Positions 48,248 to 61,659 of a DNA stretch of 64,000 nucleotides are shown piece after piece. The notes below the pieces were generated by a model. That model was not told the origin of the DNA and did no database searches. It worked only from the letters and a program-made list of their open reading frames with translations. The stretch comes from Cyathus striatus (lineage: Eukaryota > Basidiomycota > Agaricomycetes > Agaricales > Nidulariaceae). Each line of letters begins with the position of its first letter. Positions within the stretch are counted from its first letter, which is position 1. The stretch spans positions 4,836,001 to 4,900,000 of the forward strand of contig JAOVFP010000005.1 of NCBI GenBank assembly GCA_025738555.1. The letters run 5' to 3'. A program made the position numbers and the translations under genes.

Positions 48248-49946
48248 TGCTTACAATACCCTTATATAAAACAGAAGCAATGTAATAGGCCATTGGTATT
48301 AGCAATATACCCTACACAGAAAACAAAACACATGCTTATAAATAAAAGAACGGGGAGCAAATGCTGAATCATAATATTGTCGCTCCAATCAAGCTCCAAT
48401 GACACTTTGATTGAAGTGTTCGAAGATTTGAACGCCGAGGTACGAGTTTGCAGCAATGTTCATTGTCTTGGACTGTGCTACATGACTTACGCTACCTATC
48501 CCGGCGTAGCAATGACTAAAGAGTTAGTAAAATGAGTGCATACTAAATGACGATTATGAAAACCTCAGGCCGCAAGCATACTAACTGCATTATCCAAGCA
48601 TTATCAGTAAAAATAAACCCGAAATGTTTGAGACACTTGTACAACATGTTCGCAAATAAAATACTCGGTGCTTTCAGGTTCAAAAGCAAAAGAGGCAGAA
48701 AACCGGCTGTTTTAAACGTAAAGAGTTCTATACGCGTCTGTAACCTGATTAGGATTCGAACACAGTGCTTACATAAGTACATCTGGTTACAAAATTGACT
48801 TGGTCTTGACCCTTATGTGCCGGATCATCGATCATATATCATAGTAATACCTTACCCATTCAAAACCCAAGCGAGCTCTCACTAGCTCTCACCATCTCGC
48901 CATTTGGTGTCAAACGTCGGCCTGCGTCGGCTCTTTGCGCGCTCGACGCTGCGTTGCTTCATTTATTTCGCCTGCCCTCAGGTATTGCTAAGAGGAACTC
49001 AGCAAACCACACACCACCGAAGACCACCGACGACAGCAAAAAAAAATGCCCATCTTCTTGCTCATAAACAGTGCGAGGATGCAGCCCGCGCTGATGTATA
49101 TGCCATGGTATTTAACATAACAAGTACCATCGCTGTAATTTTTTTGTATCACTGAATACATACGTATCTTCTTCACTCCTTTAGCCCGTTAAGTAATATT
49201 GCTGCTTTTGTTATTTAGCAATGGTTTCCTGCTTCTCAACTATTTTATTATACAAACCTGTAAAGGCCTTCTTTTTTGTATTCATGCTAAATTAAATTAT
49301 TGAATCCTTCTAAGTTCTGAGTCACTACTTTATCTTGATCCTGATACATTATTGTTCTAAACGCTCTTAGCAATCAATTAGCAATTAAACCAATAGTATT
49401 TATGCACCATAAGCAGCTGCAAGCCTGCATGACAGCTCCAGTTTCGGCCTCCAGTGGCGAGCACTGGCTTTTTTCTTCTGTTTCCTTCTTCTTCCTCTTC
49501 ATCTTTCGTGCTCATATGTAAGCTTAAGGCTGAATGGCTGAGAAGTTTCTCAATGAGCAATCGGTAGAACGAAGAAAATTAATATTAAAACCAAAATATG
49601 CATTAAATAAATGCATAGTAGATATTGATAAATAATAGATACATATCCATGCATTGTTATACTTAGCGGGCCACGGCAAGCAAGTCCAAGCTCAGGCTCC
49701 TCCGCCCAAGTTCTATCACCTTCTCATTCTCCTACATCGCCGATTTTGCTGAGGGCAACCGCTTTGTTGCTGCTCGCCTTCCTCTTCAGCGCTTGGCGCT
49801 TGTTCACAGTTATCTATCGCGGCCACGCGACTGCTAGCACGCTGTCATCTTTACAATTTCTTCCTACTACTTACATCCATAACACATATATCCTTGCTTT
49901 CTTCATACCACTTGTTCCCTTCATTTTTGTTTGCTTTTGTTCTCTC
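48248..49946. other. intergenic, no gene called
   Basis: About 1.7 kb. A plus-strand frame at 48547-48798 and others have no domain. A B-box-like GTTCGAATCC on the minus strand near 48750 lacks a matching T-arm and A-box. The sequence upstream of 49947 is pyrimidine-rich (CTTCCTCTTCAGCG, TTCATTTTTGTTTGC), typical of fungal 5' UTRs, and serves the DYRK gene. Confidence 0.5.
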
Positions 49947-52900
49947 ATGTCTGCACCCCCTTCTCCACGTCTGGTACACCATTCTTCTCCCCAGAGGAAA
50001 CGAGATCGTCCACCAGCACTCGATATCTCTCACGACAACCACAGGCAGGTGGCATCAGACGCAGAGGTCACCTATCACCCCTTCAACCACCACAAGGATA
50101 TCCCTATCGATGTTAGGGTAACTGACTTTCTTTAAGTCTTTTATTTGCTTTCTAACGCGATACCCTTTTACCTGTTAGAACCCTGTCCTCAGCATTTCGA
50201 TTACAACAACCGATACCAACTCTACTGAACAAGATGTATCTCAATCTCGCCCTTCCTCTGCTACATCTTCTCTCGATCCCTATTACTTTGGAATCCAATC
50301 TCCATCAGATTCCCCAATTCCCCCTCTTCCCACTCAGCCTTCCGGTCTTAGTACCACCCCCGACCACAACCAAACAAACGAGCCTGTAACCCCGGCACGT
50401 AATCCTGCTGCGATTGATCGACGAGGGCTGGTTGGTGTCGGTGAACTTGCTACTCCTCGATGGGCGCTCTCTGACAAAGCCAGCGATTCGGAGCAAATGG
50501 AACAATTACCTGACACCGAATCCTATCACCCCGCCTCCCCCCAAGAAGGTGACTATGACCTTCCTGACAGTCCCTGGACAATAGAAGCCGTTGACGGCGA
50601 ATCTTCTGGGAAGGAGGAGGTTTGTTACACCATTTCCAGAATTCTACACTATTTTAATCTTGAATTATTTGTATAACAGATTTCGGACGCTAAACCAGAG
50701 CCAGTACGGACTTTGCGCAGTCGACCTTCCGTAGCAGATGAAAGTGGAGGAGAAGAAATTCTGTATCCTCGCCAACCCAATGGCATCCTTGCCAATCATC
50801 CCTCCAAATATCATGAGAACGCCGAGTTGGAGGAAGATACACCTAAAGTATTGAGAACTTCGCTGCGCCAGTCTGTTCCCGAGGAGGAATTGTCCAAGTC
50901 TCCTCCAAGCGCTTTTAGCTCGTCTTCTCGTCGGGCACGAAAACGCACTTCTGATGAGTTCGAAATGGATCAGTCTGGTTCCCTTGTTTCCAAGCGCGCT
51001 GGTATCGCTTCTGCAACGAAAGAAAAATCAAAAGATGACAAGTCTACTACCAGAAAACATCGTAGCTACAATGCAGGTTCAACAAATAGTAGTTCTCTCC
51101 GTGATGTAAAAGGCAAGGAGCGACGTCGGGAAAGTATCGGGGTCTCGATTGGCAGCGGAATCAAGCAGTCCGTCAAGTCTCCAGAAAGACATGTTCGGCA
51201 GGCGTCTGCCAGTTCTTCCTCCTCTACCAATGCCGATAATGTTCATAGTCGACGCGTCCATACCTCTGATTTTTCTCGGCTGCCGCCTTCTCCTTCGACA
51301 TCGTCTATCCAACAGATTCTTAAGCAAACCACGACTCCTGCTGTCTCACAAACACCTCCCTTGGCCAATTCTACTTCCAAGGACAACTCGCATTCTTTAC
51401 ACTCTTCTCCTAATGTTGCTCATTCGCTGCTACGAGGAACACAAGAAGGTTGGTCTGGTTTGGATGATGAGGCAACTGCCGAAGCTTTACGTAAATTGGA
51501 TGGCTTAACAGGCAAAACTGCCCGTACTCGTGCAAGCGTGGGAAGTTTTGGTCGTTCCTCGAGTGCCAGTAGACCTGGGACACCTGCCAGTAAAACGGGC
51601 GGTTTGCAATGGGAAGGCGTTTCTGTTGCCGACGGTGGCAAAATGAAACGTGGAAGTGGTAGTGTTAGTGGTAAAGAAAGAGATTATGATCATCGACAGT
51701 CAATGGGTTCTGGCATGGCTTTCTTTGGTTCGCAGGAGGTCGCAGAAAGCCACTTCCAGCAGCCAGACGAACGAAACTGCTACCCTATTCTGCCAGAAAA
51801 AACGCCTAAAAAGTCTAATAGTACATCTGCCAGGCTTAGTTTTACGCCTAAGCGTGGCTCAACTTCTTCTACCACCTACGCCAGTACTCCGACCACAAGT
51901 TCCAGGGATTCAGCATCAATGTCTGGTGGCACAAGTGCGACATCGGTATCTGCGGTTTCGGGACGCCACTCATTGGGCAAACCCAGGAGAAACAGCGCTA
52001 GTAGTGATGTCTCAAGTATTCACTCCAATGATGCTAACCATCTCAAGGATCGTGCTGCATTATTAGCATCTGCGGGAGAGATTGCTGAAGATGTAGATGT
52101 ACCACCTGTTCCCCCACTTCCTAAAGATCTTTCGTCTTATAAGTCTCCGCCTTCAACATCAACGAGTCTGGCCTTTCCTGTGATAGCTAATTCCGAGGAG
52201 AAAGACAATAAACAAAGCAGCCCCAACCACACGGACCGTGAAACTTCTTTGGAAGTGCCTTCTTCCATTTCCAACCTGTCTGGATCAGCTTATCACCGAC
52301 AAAGTCAGCACTACCCTTCCACTAATTTACACGCTCACTCTACTATTGAGCAGCAACCAGCAACACTAAAGACTCCGTCAAAAAAGTGGAGTTTCTCGAG
52401 TGCGCTAAACTTGAAGATCGGCTCTCCTTCCAGTCAAAAAACTGGTTTCCCGTTAAGCCCTCGTGCTGTAACATTCGGCCAGCAGCTTCGAAAGTCGACT
52501 TCAAAAGATCACTCCGTATCTTCAGCATCATCTAAAGGACCATGGTCTCCCAAGCAGCCCGATGCCATGGCCTCTGCTGGATCACTAGCATCTCTTTCGT
52601 CTGTTGGGTCCGTTCGTACACCAGCTTTGCAACCTCCTCAACCAAAAACTCCTGACCGAGGTATAATCTCTAGCCGACCTGGAACCGGTTCCAGTGCGAG
52701 TACGAATCATGCTTCAACGTTAACGGCTACCTCTAATGGACCGCTTAGCCCGACTTCCTCTGTCCGTCGCGGCCAATCCAAGCGTCTCACCCCATCATCT
52801 ATTCCTTTTTTCCGACGATCATCTTCCCAGTCTATACAGTTACCTCCCTCAAATGCAGCTGCCATTTCTACCTCGCCGACTCTTCTAACAGCCGATGCCA

Positions 52901-55900
52901 CAGGCAGTCACAGGCACGCAAAAGAATCTTCCTCTCCTCGCGATTATGCATCGCTTTCAGCGTCCGTACCTGGTTCTGCACAGAAAAAATCGTCGATGTT
53001 AAGTCTAGGAATACCCTCCCTGCTTAAATCTAGTTCTAGGAGAAGCTTGCAGTCTGACTCGAAAGATGGAAAGGAAAGTCAGAAGTCGAAAGATTCTGGG
53101 CGGGAATCAGAGAAAGAGAAGGCCAAGTCCGAAAAGAAAAAGGATGATAAAGATAGAAGTGAGAGCAGAATATCTGTATTGATCAGTCGTAAGCGGGGCA
53201 AGGTTTGTGTATTCAATTTAATTAAGACCAAATGTTGTTAACGTTACTCTCATATCGCCAGACACTTTCATCTACCGATCCCAGGAAACCAAAATCCCCC
53301 GTCACACTTCCTCCCATGCAAATATCAGCTTTGGAACCGGCCACCGCGCAACGGGTTGCAAAGCTGAAGTCGTCCTCAATCTCTTCCGGACCTTCACCTA
53401 TTGCAAGCAGAACAACATCGTCTTCTTCCAGACTGACGTCTCAAACTGTTAGTTCTATGCAGAAACAGTCTGATACATCACTAAGATCCCGAAACCAGTT
53501 ACCAACCATAGCTGGCTCTCCATCTGTTGGCGGTGCTAGTGGCCCATCCTATTCTCATAATCTCAAAGACGCGAAAGATCCACCCTCGTCTCTATCACAT
53601 GTTGTAGCAGCACTTCCCAAGGAAACCCCCACTAAGATTCCTCGCATTTCTAGCCGATCGTCTGCGATTCCTTCTCCGCCGCTAAAGCACTCCTCTTCTT
53701 CCTTAGCTAATCGCGGAGCAAGTGTGAATAATTTGGTTTCCTCTTCCACTAATGCATCACCAACAGGAATATTAACCAATGAATTTGGTGTTATGGAGGG
53801 CGACGAAGGAACAATACCGAAATCTGGTGTGGCGACCAGACATCCTTCTGTAAGGGGATCTCCCTCTGCGCCCACGTCACGAGTTCCTCGACAAGCCTCT
53901 GTCACTGCACCTTCTTCTGGCAGTATACTTCAGCGGAAATCAAATCGTGACTCCGTTTCTTTTATTGGCCTTCGCAAATCTTCAACGAGTTCCGTGACCT
54001 CTGTTCCCACCCCAGCAACTGCATCTACAATGGAATCGTCTTCGCACCATCGATTCTCTGCTTTGTCTCCGTCTCGAGGATTACGATTGTTGGGTCCAAA
54101 AAGCTCTTCGAACTCGCGTTCATCCAACGCAGCAGGTCAAAATATACACCAAGCGATGGGGTCTCCGTCTTCGAGCCGACAGTCTCTTTCCACTCCTTCT
54201 CCTGTTCCTAGCACTGTTGACGAGGAAGAACTTCTAGGCGATGAAGAAATGCTGCATTACATTAAGAGACAACAGGCTAAAAAACTTGCTGCTGGCGCAA
54301 CTCAAGAAGAACTTGATGAGCTGTTGAAGTTCCCGGAACCAATGCGTCCAAATACACCATCTTCCCCTTCGGGTACGCTACTTCGTCTTTCTCAGCAGGT
54401 TCTGCCTAACTTTACATTTCTAGACGTGTTGAGAAGCAGTCAAGCGCAGTACTTGTCCGAATATGAACGCAAGGAGATTCTCGATTACCCTTCAGTCTAT
54501 TGCATAGGAGCAAAGAGTAAAAAGAAGCTTGCAGTGCCAGACAATTCAACTAATAACTACGGCTATGACGATGAACGGGGTGACTACTTGATTATAACTA
54601 ACGATCACCTTGCTTATCGGTACGAAATCATGGATACCCTTGGGAAGGGTTCATTTGGACAAGTGCTAAGCTGCCGTGACCATTGCACGGGCGAATCGGT
54701 CGCGATTAAAATTATTCGCAATAAAAAGCGCTTCCACCATCAGGCATTAGTGGAGATTAAGATTTTGGATAATCTTCGGAAATGGGTAGGTTTCACTGTA
54801 TATATAATATTTAAAAATATCTGACTCCCTAAAGGATGCGGATGAGAAACATCATGTCATTAAGATGACTGAGCATTTCTATTTCCGCAATCATTTATGT
54901 ATTGCAATGGAACTGCTTAGCATTAATCTCTATGAACTCATCAAGGCAAATGGATTTGTTGGATTTACTACTGCCTTAATCCGCCGGTTCACTAGTCAAA
55001 TGCTAATGTCGCTTTCGCTAATGCGTCACCATCGTATTGTTCACTGTGATCTGAAACCCGAGGCAAGTGCTTTTACTATTTCGAGGGTGGTATCAACTGA
55101 CACTTCTCTTTCTAAGAATGTCTTGCTAAAGCACCCAGCAAAAAGTGCTATCAAAGTGATCGACTTCGGAAGTAGTTGTTTCGAACACGAAAAGAGTAAG
55201 CTGTTCGTTTCCCTATCCTTTGCTCATTTAATCCTCACAATATTCTGTAGTTTATACATACATTCAGAGTCGTTTCTATCGCTCTCCTGAAGTCATACTT
55301 GGCATGAACTATCATATGGCAATTGACATGTGGAGTCTCGGATGCATCCTTGCTGAGCTTTATACAGGATTCCCGATATTTCCCGGAGAGAATGAGCAAG
55401 AACAGTTATCCTGTATCATGGAAGTTCTGGGTGTGCCTGATAAAGAATTTGTAAATCGAAGCTCTCGAAAGAAATTATTTTTTGGTATGTTTCTCCTATG
55501 TAAGTATGACCGACAGTATTGTTTACTGAATGTTACAGATACCAACGGTGCTCCTCGGGTTGTTGTCAATTCAAAAGGACGTAGAAGACGGCCAGGAACC
55601 AAAACATTGGCCCAAGTTTTGAGATGCAATGACGAGGAATTTGTTGATTTCATTTCCAAATGCTTGGTTTGGGATCCCGAAAGACGAATTAAACCACAGG
55701 CTGCGATGCGGCATCCTTTTATTACCGCTGGGAGACGCCCAAAAGCTCCACAAACGACGAAGTCAACGCCATCATCGTCGTCCTTGGGAGGAAGTCGCAA
55801 GCATGTAACCGAAACTCCAAAGAAGTCTTTAATTAGCGCACCAACACCCTTAACGGCTCGTTCATCTCGCACAACGATCAATGGGGTACCTACTACCCCG

Positions 55901-56074
55901 AGCACATCACATTCCTCGACGCTAGGTTCATCCTCGAGATCTTACCGCACATCACAGCCGGCGAGTTTGGCTTCCTATAGCTCCAATAGGACTATGAGCA
56001 GCTTTCCTGTGAGTCATCAGCTATTTAAACTGACATCAACATTAACTTACTTTTTATAGTCTGGTAGTAAATGA
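49947..56074 (+). CDS. DYRK-family protein kinase with very long disordered N-terminus (Pom1/Yak1-type)
   Basis: Dual-specificity Tyr-regulated kinase, probably acting in polarity, growth or cell-cycle control. The ATG at 49947 (MSAPPSPRLVHHSSPQRKRD) was preferred over an upstream in-frame ATG because it starts the Ser/Pro-rich region at once. More than 1,400 residues of Ser/Thr/Pro-rich sequence follow in a few large exons (50713-53200 is one). The DYRK homology box lies just before the kinase: EILDYPSVYCIGAKSKKKLA and YDDERGDYLIITNDHLAYRY. The kinase core is ILDNLRKW-preceded LGKGSFGQVLSCRDH, VAIKIIRNKKRFHHQ, HHRIVHCDLKPE joined to NVLLKHP, VIDFGSSC, IYTYIQSRFYRSPEVILG (activation-loop Y-x-Y), AIDMWSLGCILAELYTGFPI and CLVWDPERRI. 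A short Ser-rich tail ends SGSK with TGA at 56072-56074. All catalytic residues are present. Confidence 0.9.
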
Positions 56075-56347
56075 GTCTCAGTGTTTTTTTATCTATTTGC
56101 ATCACCGTGGAATCGTTACAATAATACCGAGAATTTTTTTATGCATACCCTTGGTCTGTTGTATTGTGTTTGCTTTCTTTATTTCACCTTTTCTTAAACA
56201 CTTGCATATTTCTCGCAACATGACATCCAGCAATTATATCTTAATAGCACTTCATCTGAATCCGCTGCTACCCATAACGGTATTAAGGATGAAACTCATG
56301 AAAATAAATTCCAATTGAAAGCGGTAGAACTACGGGGATATATCTGC

Positions 56348-57886
56348 TTAGATACTAGAGTCACCAGCTTCATCAAGACATCGTAACTTGAGAAATACAT
56401 CGCTTCCTGTGATATGACGTTAGAATGGTGCGACATCCAGGAAGCCAAAACTAATACTTACCCCAGCCTTCCTGTGGGAATAAATCTAGCGATCCGCCAA
56501 AATATCTGGAAACAAATCAATAAAGGAAAGATGCAGTACAAATATGAACCTACTTCGCATACAAGCGGCTCATAGGAAGACCGTATCCAAGACCTGCAAT
56601 AGTTCCCATCCCCATTTGTAGTCCTTTATCAGACATCTCTACAAAAAGACTTCCATCCCCATTTCCAGCATCGCCAATTGCTGCGCTACCTCCAATATGC
56701 TGAGCCACGTAAGGCCCACCGCCACTTCCATCATCTATGCTGTCCGCAATACCTGCTTTTCTCCCAGCAGTAGTAAAACCATAAGAAAAAATCCGTTCCA
56801 TATTTGCTGGAGAAACGCCTCCACCCTGATCTCGGATTCTAATAGAGAAGTAATTTGCCTCCAGCTTTAATGGTAACTGAGGGGGTGGCGATAACGTTAT
56901 TATCACTGGTGGTAAGGAATAAGGCGCCTTGTGTAGTCGTGAATAATGCTCTACAGTGGCGCGAAATGAGTTCTTAAGAATTTCAGTTAATATATATTCA
57001 AGATGGACAGGAACATATCTAGCATTTCATCAGTGATTGCAGTGTAAATAGCGACGTAATAAAATGTAGCTCACGCGAATGTTGCGTCAGTATGTCCGTC
57101 TATAATAATGGTGGGCGCCATACCGAGAGTGGCCTCGCATAGCTCAGAAACAAATGAAGCACACATGTTGACCATAGCTTTTGGTGAACATTGCATATCC
57201 ACAACACCGACGAGATTTCCACTAAGCTCCGGTTTATCCAGGACTTGAGAAACTGCTATATGTTGTTCAGCAATGAGACGCACTGAGATGCGGTTGCGTA
57301 TGGTCCCGTCTAAGAAACTGCTAATATCTGCAGCAGACATATACCGCGAACACTCTTGGAAACTATTTACAAGTGAATTATGGCCCTGGAGAGAGTAAAA
57401 TGCGGAATGAACTGCTTACCCTTTGGCCATAGTTGGAATATCATTTGCATGTCTCTGAACTAAATCGGCTAATTGATCAACAAAACGTGCATTGTCCTGG
57501 ATATTGGTAACAGCTGGATACGTTGCAAGCCATATAAAACTTTCTCTGTAGGCTCGAAGTGTTTTAGCAACGTAAGGATTCGTTCCAACGATAAACGGAA
57601 GTGCTTCCAGCGACCGGACGCGTGTTGCAAGTCGACGAGGAATTTCAGATAATGCGAATGAAACAGAAGACAATACAGATTCCGTTGTGACCGGGCGTCC
57701 AAAAGAAAGTAGCTGAGACAGATTGAGTGGGCGGGGCGTAGTAGCTGCGTGTTTGGATATAAGTTCAGATATTTCATCGGACGTACGCTCTGGAGCACGG
57801 CGATAATATGATTTGTTAAACAAGTTTCGAGATGAAAAGGACGCTGGTAGATTCCTTCGAGGAACTACAAGAAAGCAAGAAAGCAT
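56348..57886 (-). CDS. mitochondrial protein kinase, PDK/BCKDK family
   Basis: GHKL-type kinase of the mitochondrial matrix that phosphorylates the E1 subunit of pyruvate or branched-chain 2-oxoacid dehydrogenase. Start at 57886: MLSCFLVVPRRNLPASFSSR, an Arg/Ser-rich presequence. Then SLEALPFIVGTNPYVAKTLR and an N-terminal helical domain, IRNRISVRLIAEQHIAVSQ, an N-box EILKNSFRATVEHY, a G1 box FSIRIRDQGGGVSPANMERI, SYGFTTAGR and a G2 box GLGYGLPMSRLYA followed across introns by YFGGSLDLFPQEGWGSDVFL and KLRCLDEAG. The stop TAA is at 56350-56348. A Gly-rich insertion of about 50 residues (SIDDGSGGGPYVAQHIGGSA) sits between G1 and G2, in the region of the ATP lid. Pyruvate versus branched-chain specificity cannot be decided from sequence alone. 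Confidence 0.85.
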
Positions 57887-58269
57887 AACGAAGCGCTATA
57901 ACTGGGTCTCTTGTTGCAATATCGAGCTTAAGCGGACCTCTCAGTAACGGGACAGGATGCTCTGTACTCACATATAGCTGGTGCAAGATTGGAGCCATTA
58001 TACTAATGGGCGTCGAACCTACACTTTTAACACTGCTACACGACTTACAGTATTTACATAAACAAACATTAGAATAACCTATCAGCTCTAGCCAGAGCCT
58101 CAAACGAGTTTCACATTAACAATCTCCACTTACAAGTTGCTTATAGACACTAATTATCAATGTCATCCATGTTTTTATCATGTATGAGTTTATCTGGGTT
58201 TATCTCAAATGTTAATACCGTATATATCATAAAACAAACAGTAAAGCGACAAGGAGCAAAGTAAAATAT
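57887..58269. other. spacer upstream of the PDK-family gene
   Basis: About 380 bp between the RPT1 stop and the kinase start, both on the minus strand. It contains an open in-frame extension in other frames but no homology. It probably holds the kinase promoter. Confidence 0.4.
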
Positions 58270-60200
<1,931 letters not shown>

Positions 60201-60304
60201 AGTCACGAGCAACAAGCAGAAGAATGGGTTAGAGAGGGGGATGTGGTGGTAGCTGAAAGTAAATTATTGCACAAACTAGCAACAAGCAGCTGAGTATACA
60301 ATTA

Positions 60305-60323
60305 CGCGTCTTTTGTCACGTGA
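60305..60323. promoter_or_regulatory. CGCGTCTTTTGTCACGTGA motif upstream of RPT1
   Basis: 19-nt string about 105 bp upstream of the RPT1 ATG (60200). It is nearly identical to 23-40 in the MCMBP intron (one extra T). It contains an MluI-like CGCGT half and the TCACGTGA palindrome. A binding site for a bHLH or MBF-type factor is inferred. Confidence 0.4.
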
Positions 60324-60351
60324 TTATACTATAAGTAATAATAATATATTA

Positions 60352-60389
60352 CTAGCCGACAGCCCGTGCTGCGCACGGGCATCGGCTAG
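60352..60389 (-). mobile_element. possible Helitron 3' terminus (hairpin plus CTAG)
   Basis: On the minus strand a GC-rich hairpin GCCCGTGC-GCA-GCACGGGC is followed by TGTCGG and then CTAG, next to a T in the AT-rich flank (AATATATTA). Helitrons end in a hairpin about 10 nt before CTRR and insert between A and T, so this fits a 3' end with the element body extending to higher coordinates. The 5' TC end was not found. The plus strand also ends ATCGG-CTAG, so the whole 38 bp is a near palindrome. No Rep/helicase gene is present. Confidence 0.4.
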
Positions 60390-60495
60390 GTTAGGTTATC
60401 GTAGTGAGCAATTTCAGTTTTACTGGGAATAAAGATTAAATTGTTATACATTTGTAAATAGATGACAGATATATGTGAGGAGAGTACAAATTGAG

Positions 60496-61446
60496 TTAAA
60501 AATTACTTTTCGAATGCTTTAGTGTTAAGTTGGTTTTCAACTCTGGATATCTTAGAGGAAATTGGAGCATCATCATCAAAATGAAATCGTAAACTTTTTC
60601 TTTTTGTATCGGTAATGTTACCTGATAAAAGTTTTTTAGGTTACCTAGAGATTGGTAGTAACTTGAATACGAAGTTGGCATTGTTGAAGTTAGCATTGTT
60701 CGTGAGTTCGAAGGTGAACCTGTAAACAACGTTGATGTGTATGGCGGCATGTATGAGGAAGGTGAGGTTGTAGAATTATAAATTGATTGATATGAAAGTG
60801 CCGCAGCTGAATACGATGAGGGCGAACTCGTTATAGGAAATAAAACAGTTCTTCCACACATGGAGGTCGGCGGTTCCAACCCAAAACCTGTTGGCGTGAT
60901 ACCAGTTGAGGACGGTACATTCAATGATTCGCGAGCATGGGATGACGCCGATGGCAATGAAGCACTTTCTGCACAGAAGTTGATACTTAGTGAGAAACTC
61001 GATACTACTACATATCAGCATAGACTCATTCGTTACAAACACGCTACCATTTCTTTCAAAAGCCTCCTCTGCGCTTCACTTTCTTGATTGGCTTGTCTTT
61101 CGACTCATTGATAATGTTCCAGCAAGATATGTAAGCAAACTTTTTTTTAGCCCTCTTGCGCTGTAAGGGAGTAATATAAGGGAAGTATAGCGCGGTAAGA
61201 AAACTGTTAAGTACATACCACAACCGATATCGAAACTCTCGAACATGCAGGCCTCACGCAAACGTGATAAACTTCCTCTGCAAAGTTAATGATTTCTATG
61301 ATGTCAATGGTTTCAGATGCCTCGAGAACAATATTTTGATGAAGTCGCGTCGGGCTGCCTCCATAGTGTTCACAGCACAGTTGAAAGGTCCACGCAGGCA
61401 AGGTAAAACATGAGAACAGGGAACCGGGAACGCTGGAGAGCTGCAA
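60496..61446 (-). CDS. hypothetical protein, weak gene model
   Basis: A Ser/Tyr/Thr-rich minus-strand frame (60957-60496: SSPSSYSAAALSYQSIYNST and MPTSYSSYYQSLGNLKNFYQ) might be joined by introns to upstream pieces containing SRQANQESEAQRRLLKEM (near 61100) and ETIDIIEIINFAEEVYHVC (near 61300). Splice signals exist (GTATGT near 61216, a CAG acceptor near 60978) but I could not build one continuous frame with confidence. No family is recognised. It lies between divergent RPT1 and VMA1 and next to a possible Helitron end, so it may be promoter DNA or part of an inserted element rather than a gene. Confidence 0.25.
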
Positions 61447-61659
61447 GTCCAGGACGCGGCGTGAAAACGCGAGCGCGATGAGCTCTCCCGTTGACGTCAG
61501 ATGATCTCAGTGATCAGCCAATAATAAGCCGTGAGAACGATAGTAACTTTATAATATTAAAGATTAGTTTATTTCGACTCGGATAAGGCCTTCGAATCGA
61601 CCACCAACTAGCGACCCAACTCTAATACATCTACCTGTCCCTCGCTTATTGTACATATC

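Noticed and set aside
48547..48798. 83-residue plus-strand ORF
   Set aside because: No domain, no splice partners and unremarkable composition; an AT-rich chance frame.
48721..48800. tRNA gene suggested by a GTTCGAATCC B-box-like word on the minus strand
   Set aside because: The bases around it do not pair as a T-arm and no A-box or acceptor stem could be found at the right distance.
49746..49946. N-terminal extension of the DYRK protein with a hydrophobic leader
   Set aside because: The extension is open by chance. It contains pyrimidine-rich 5' UTR-like sequence, and the start at 49947 begins the Ser/Pro-rich protein cleanly.
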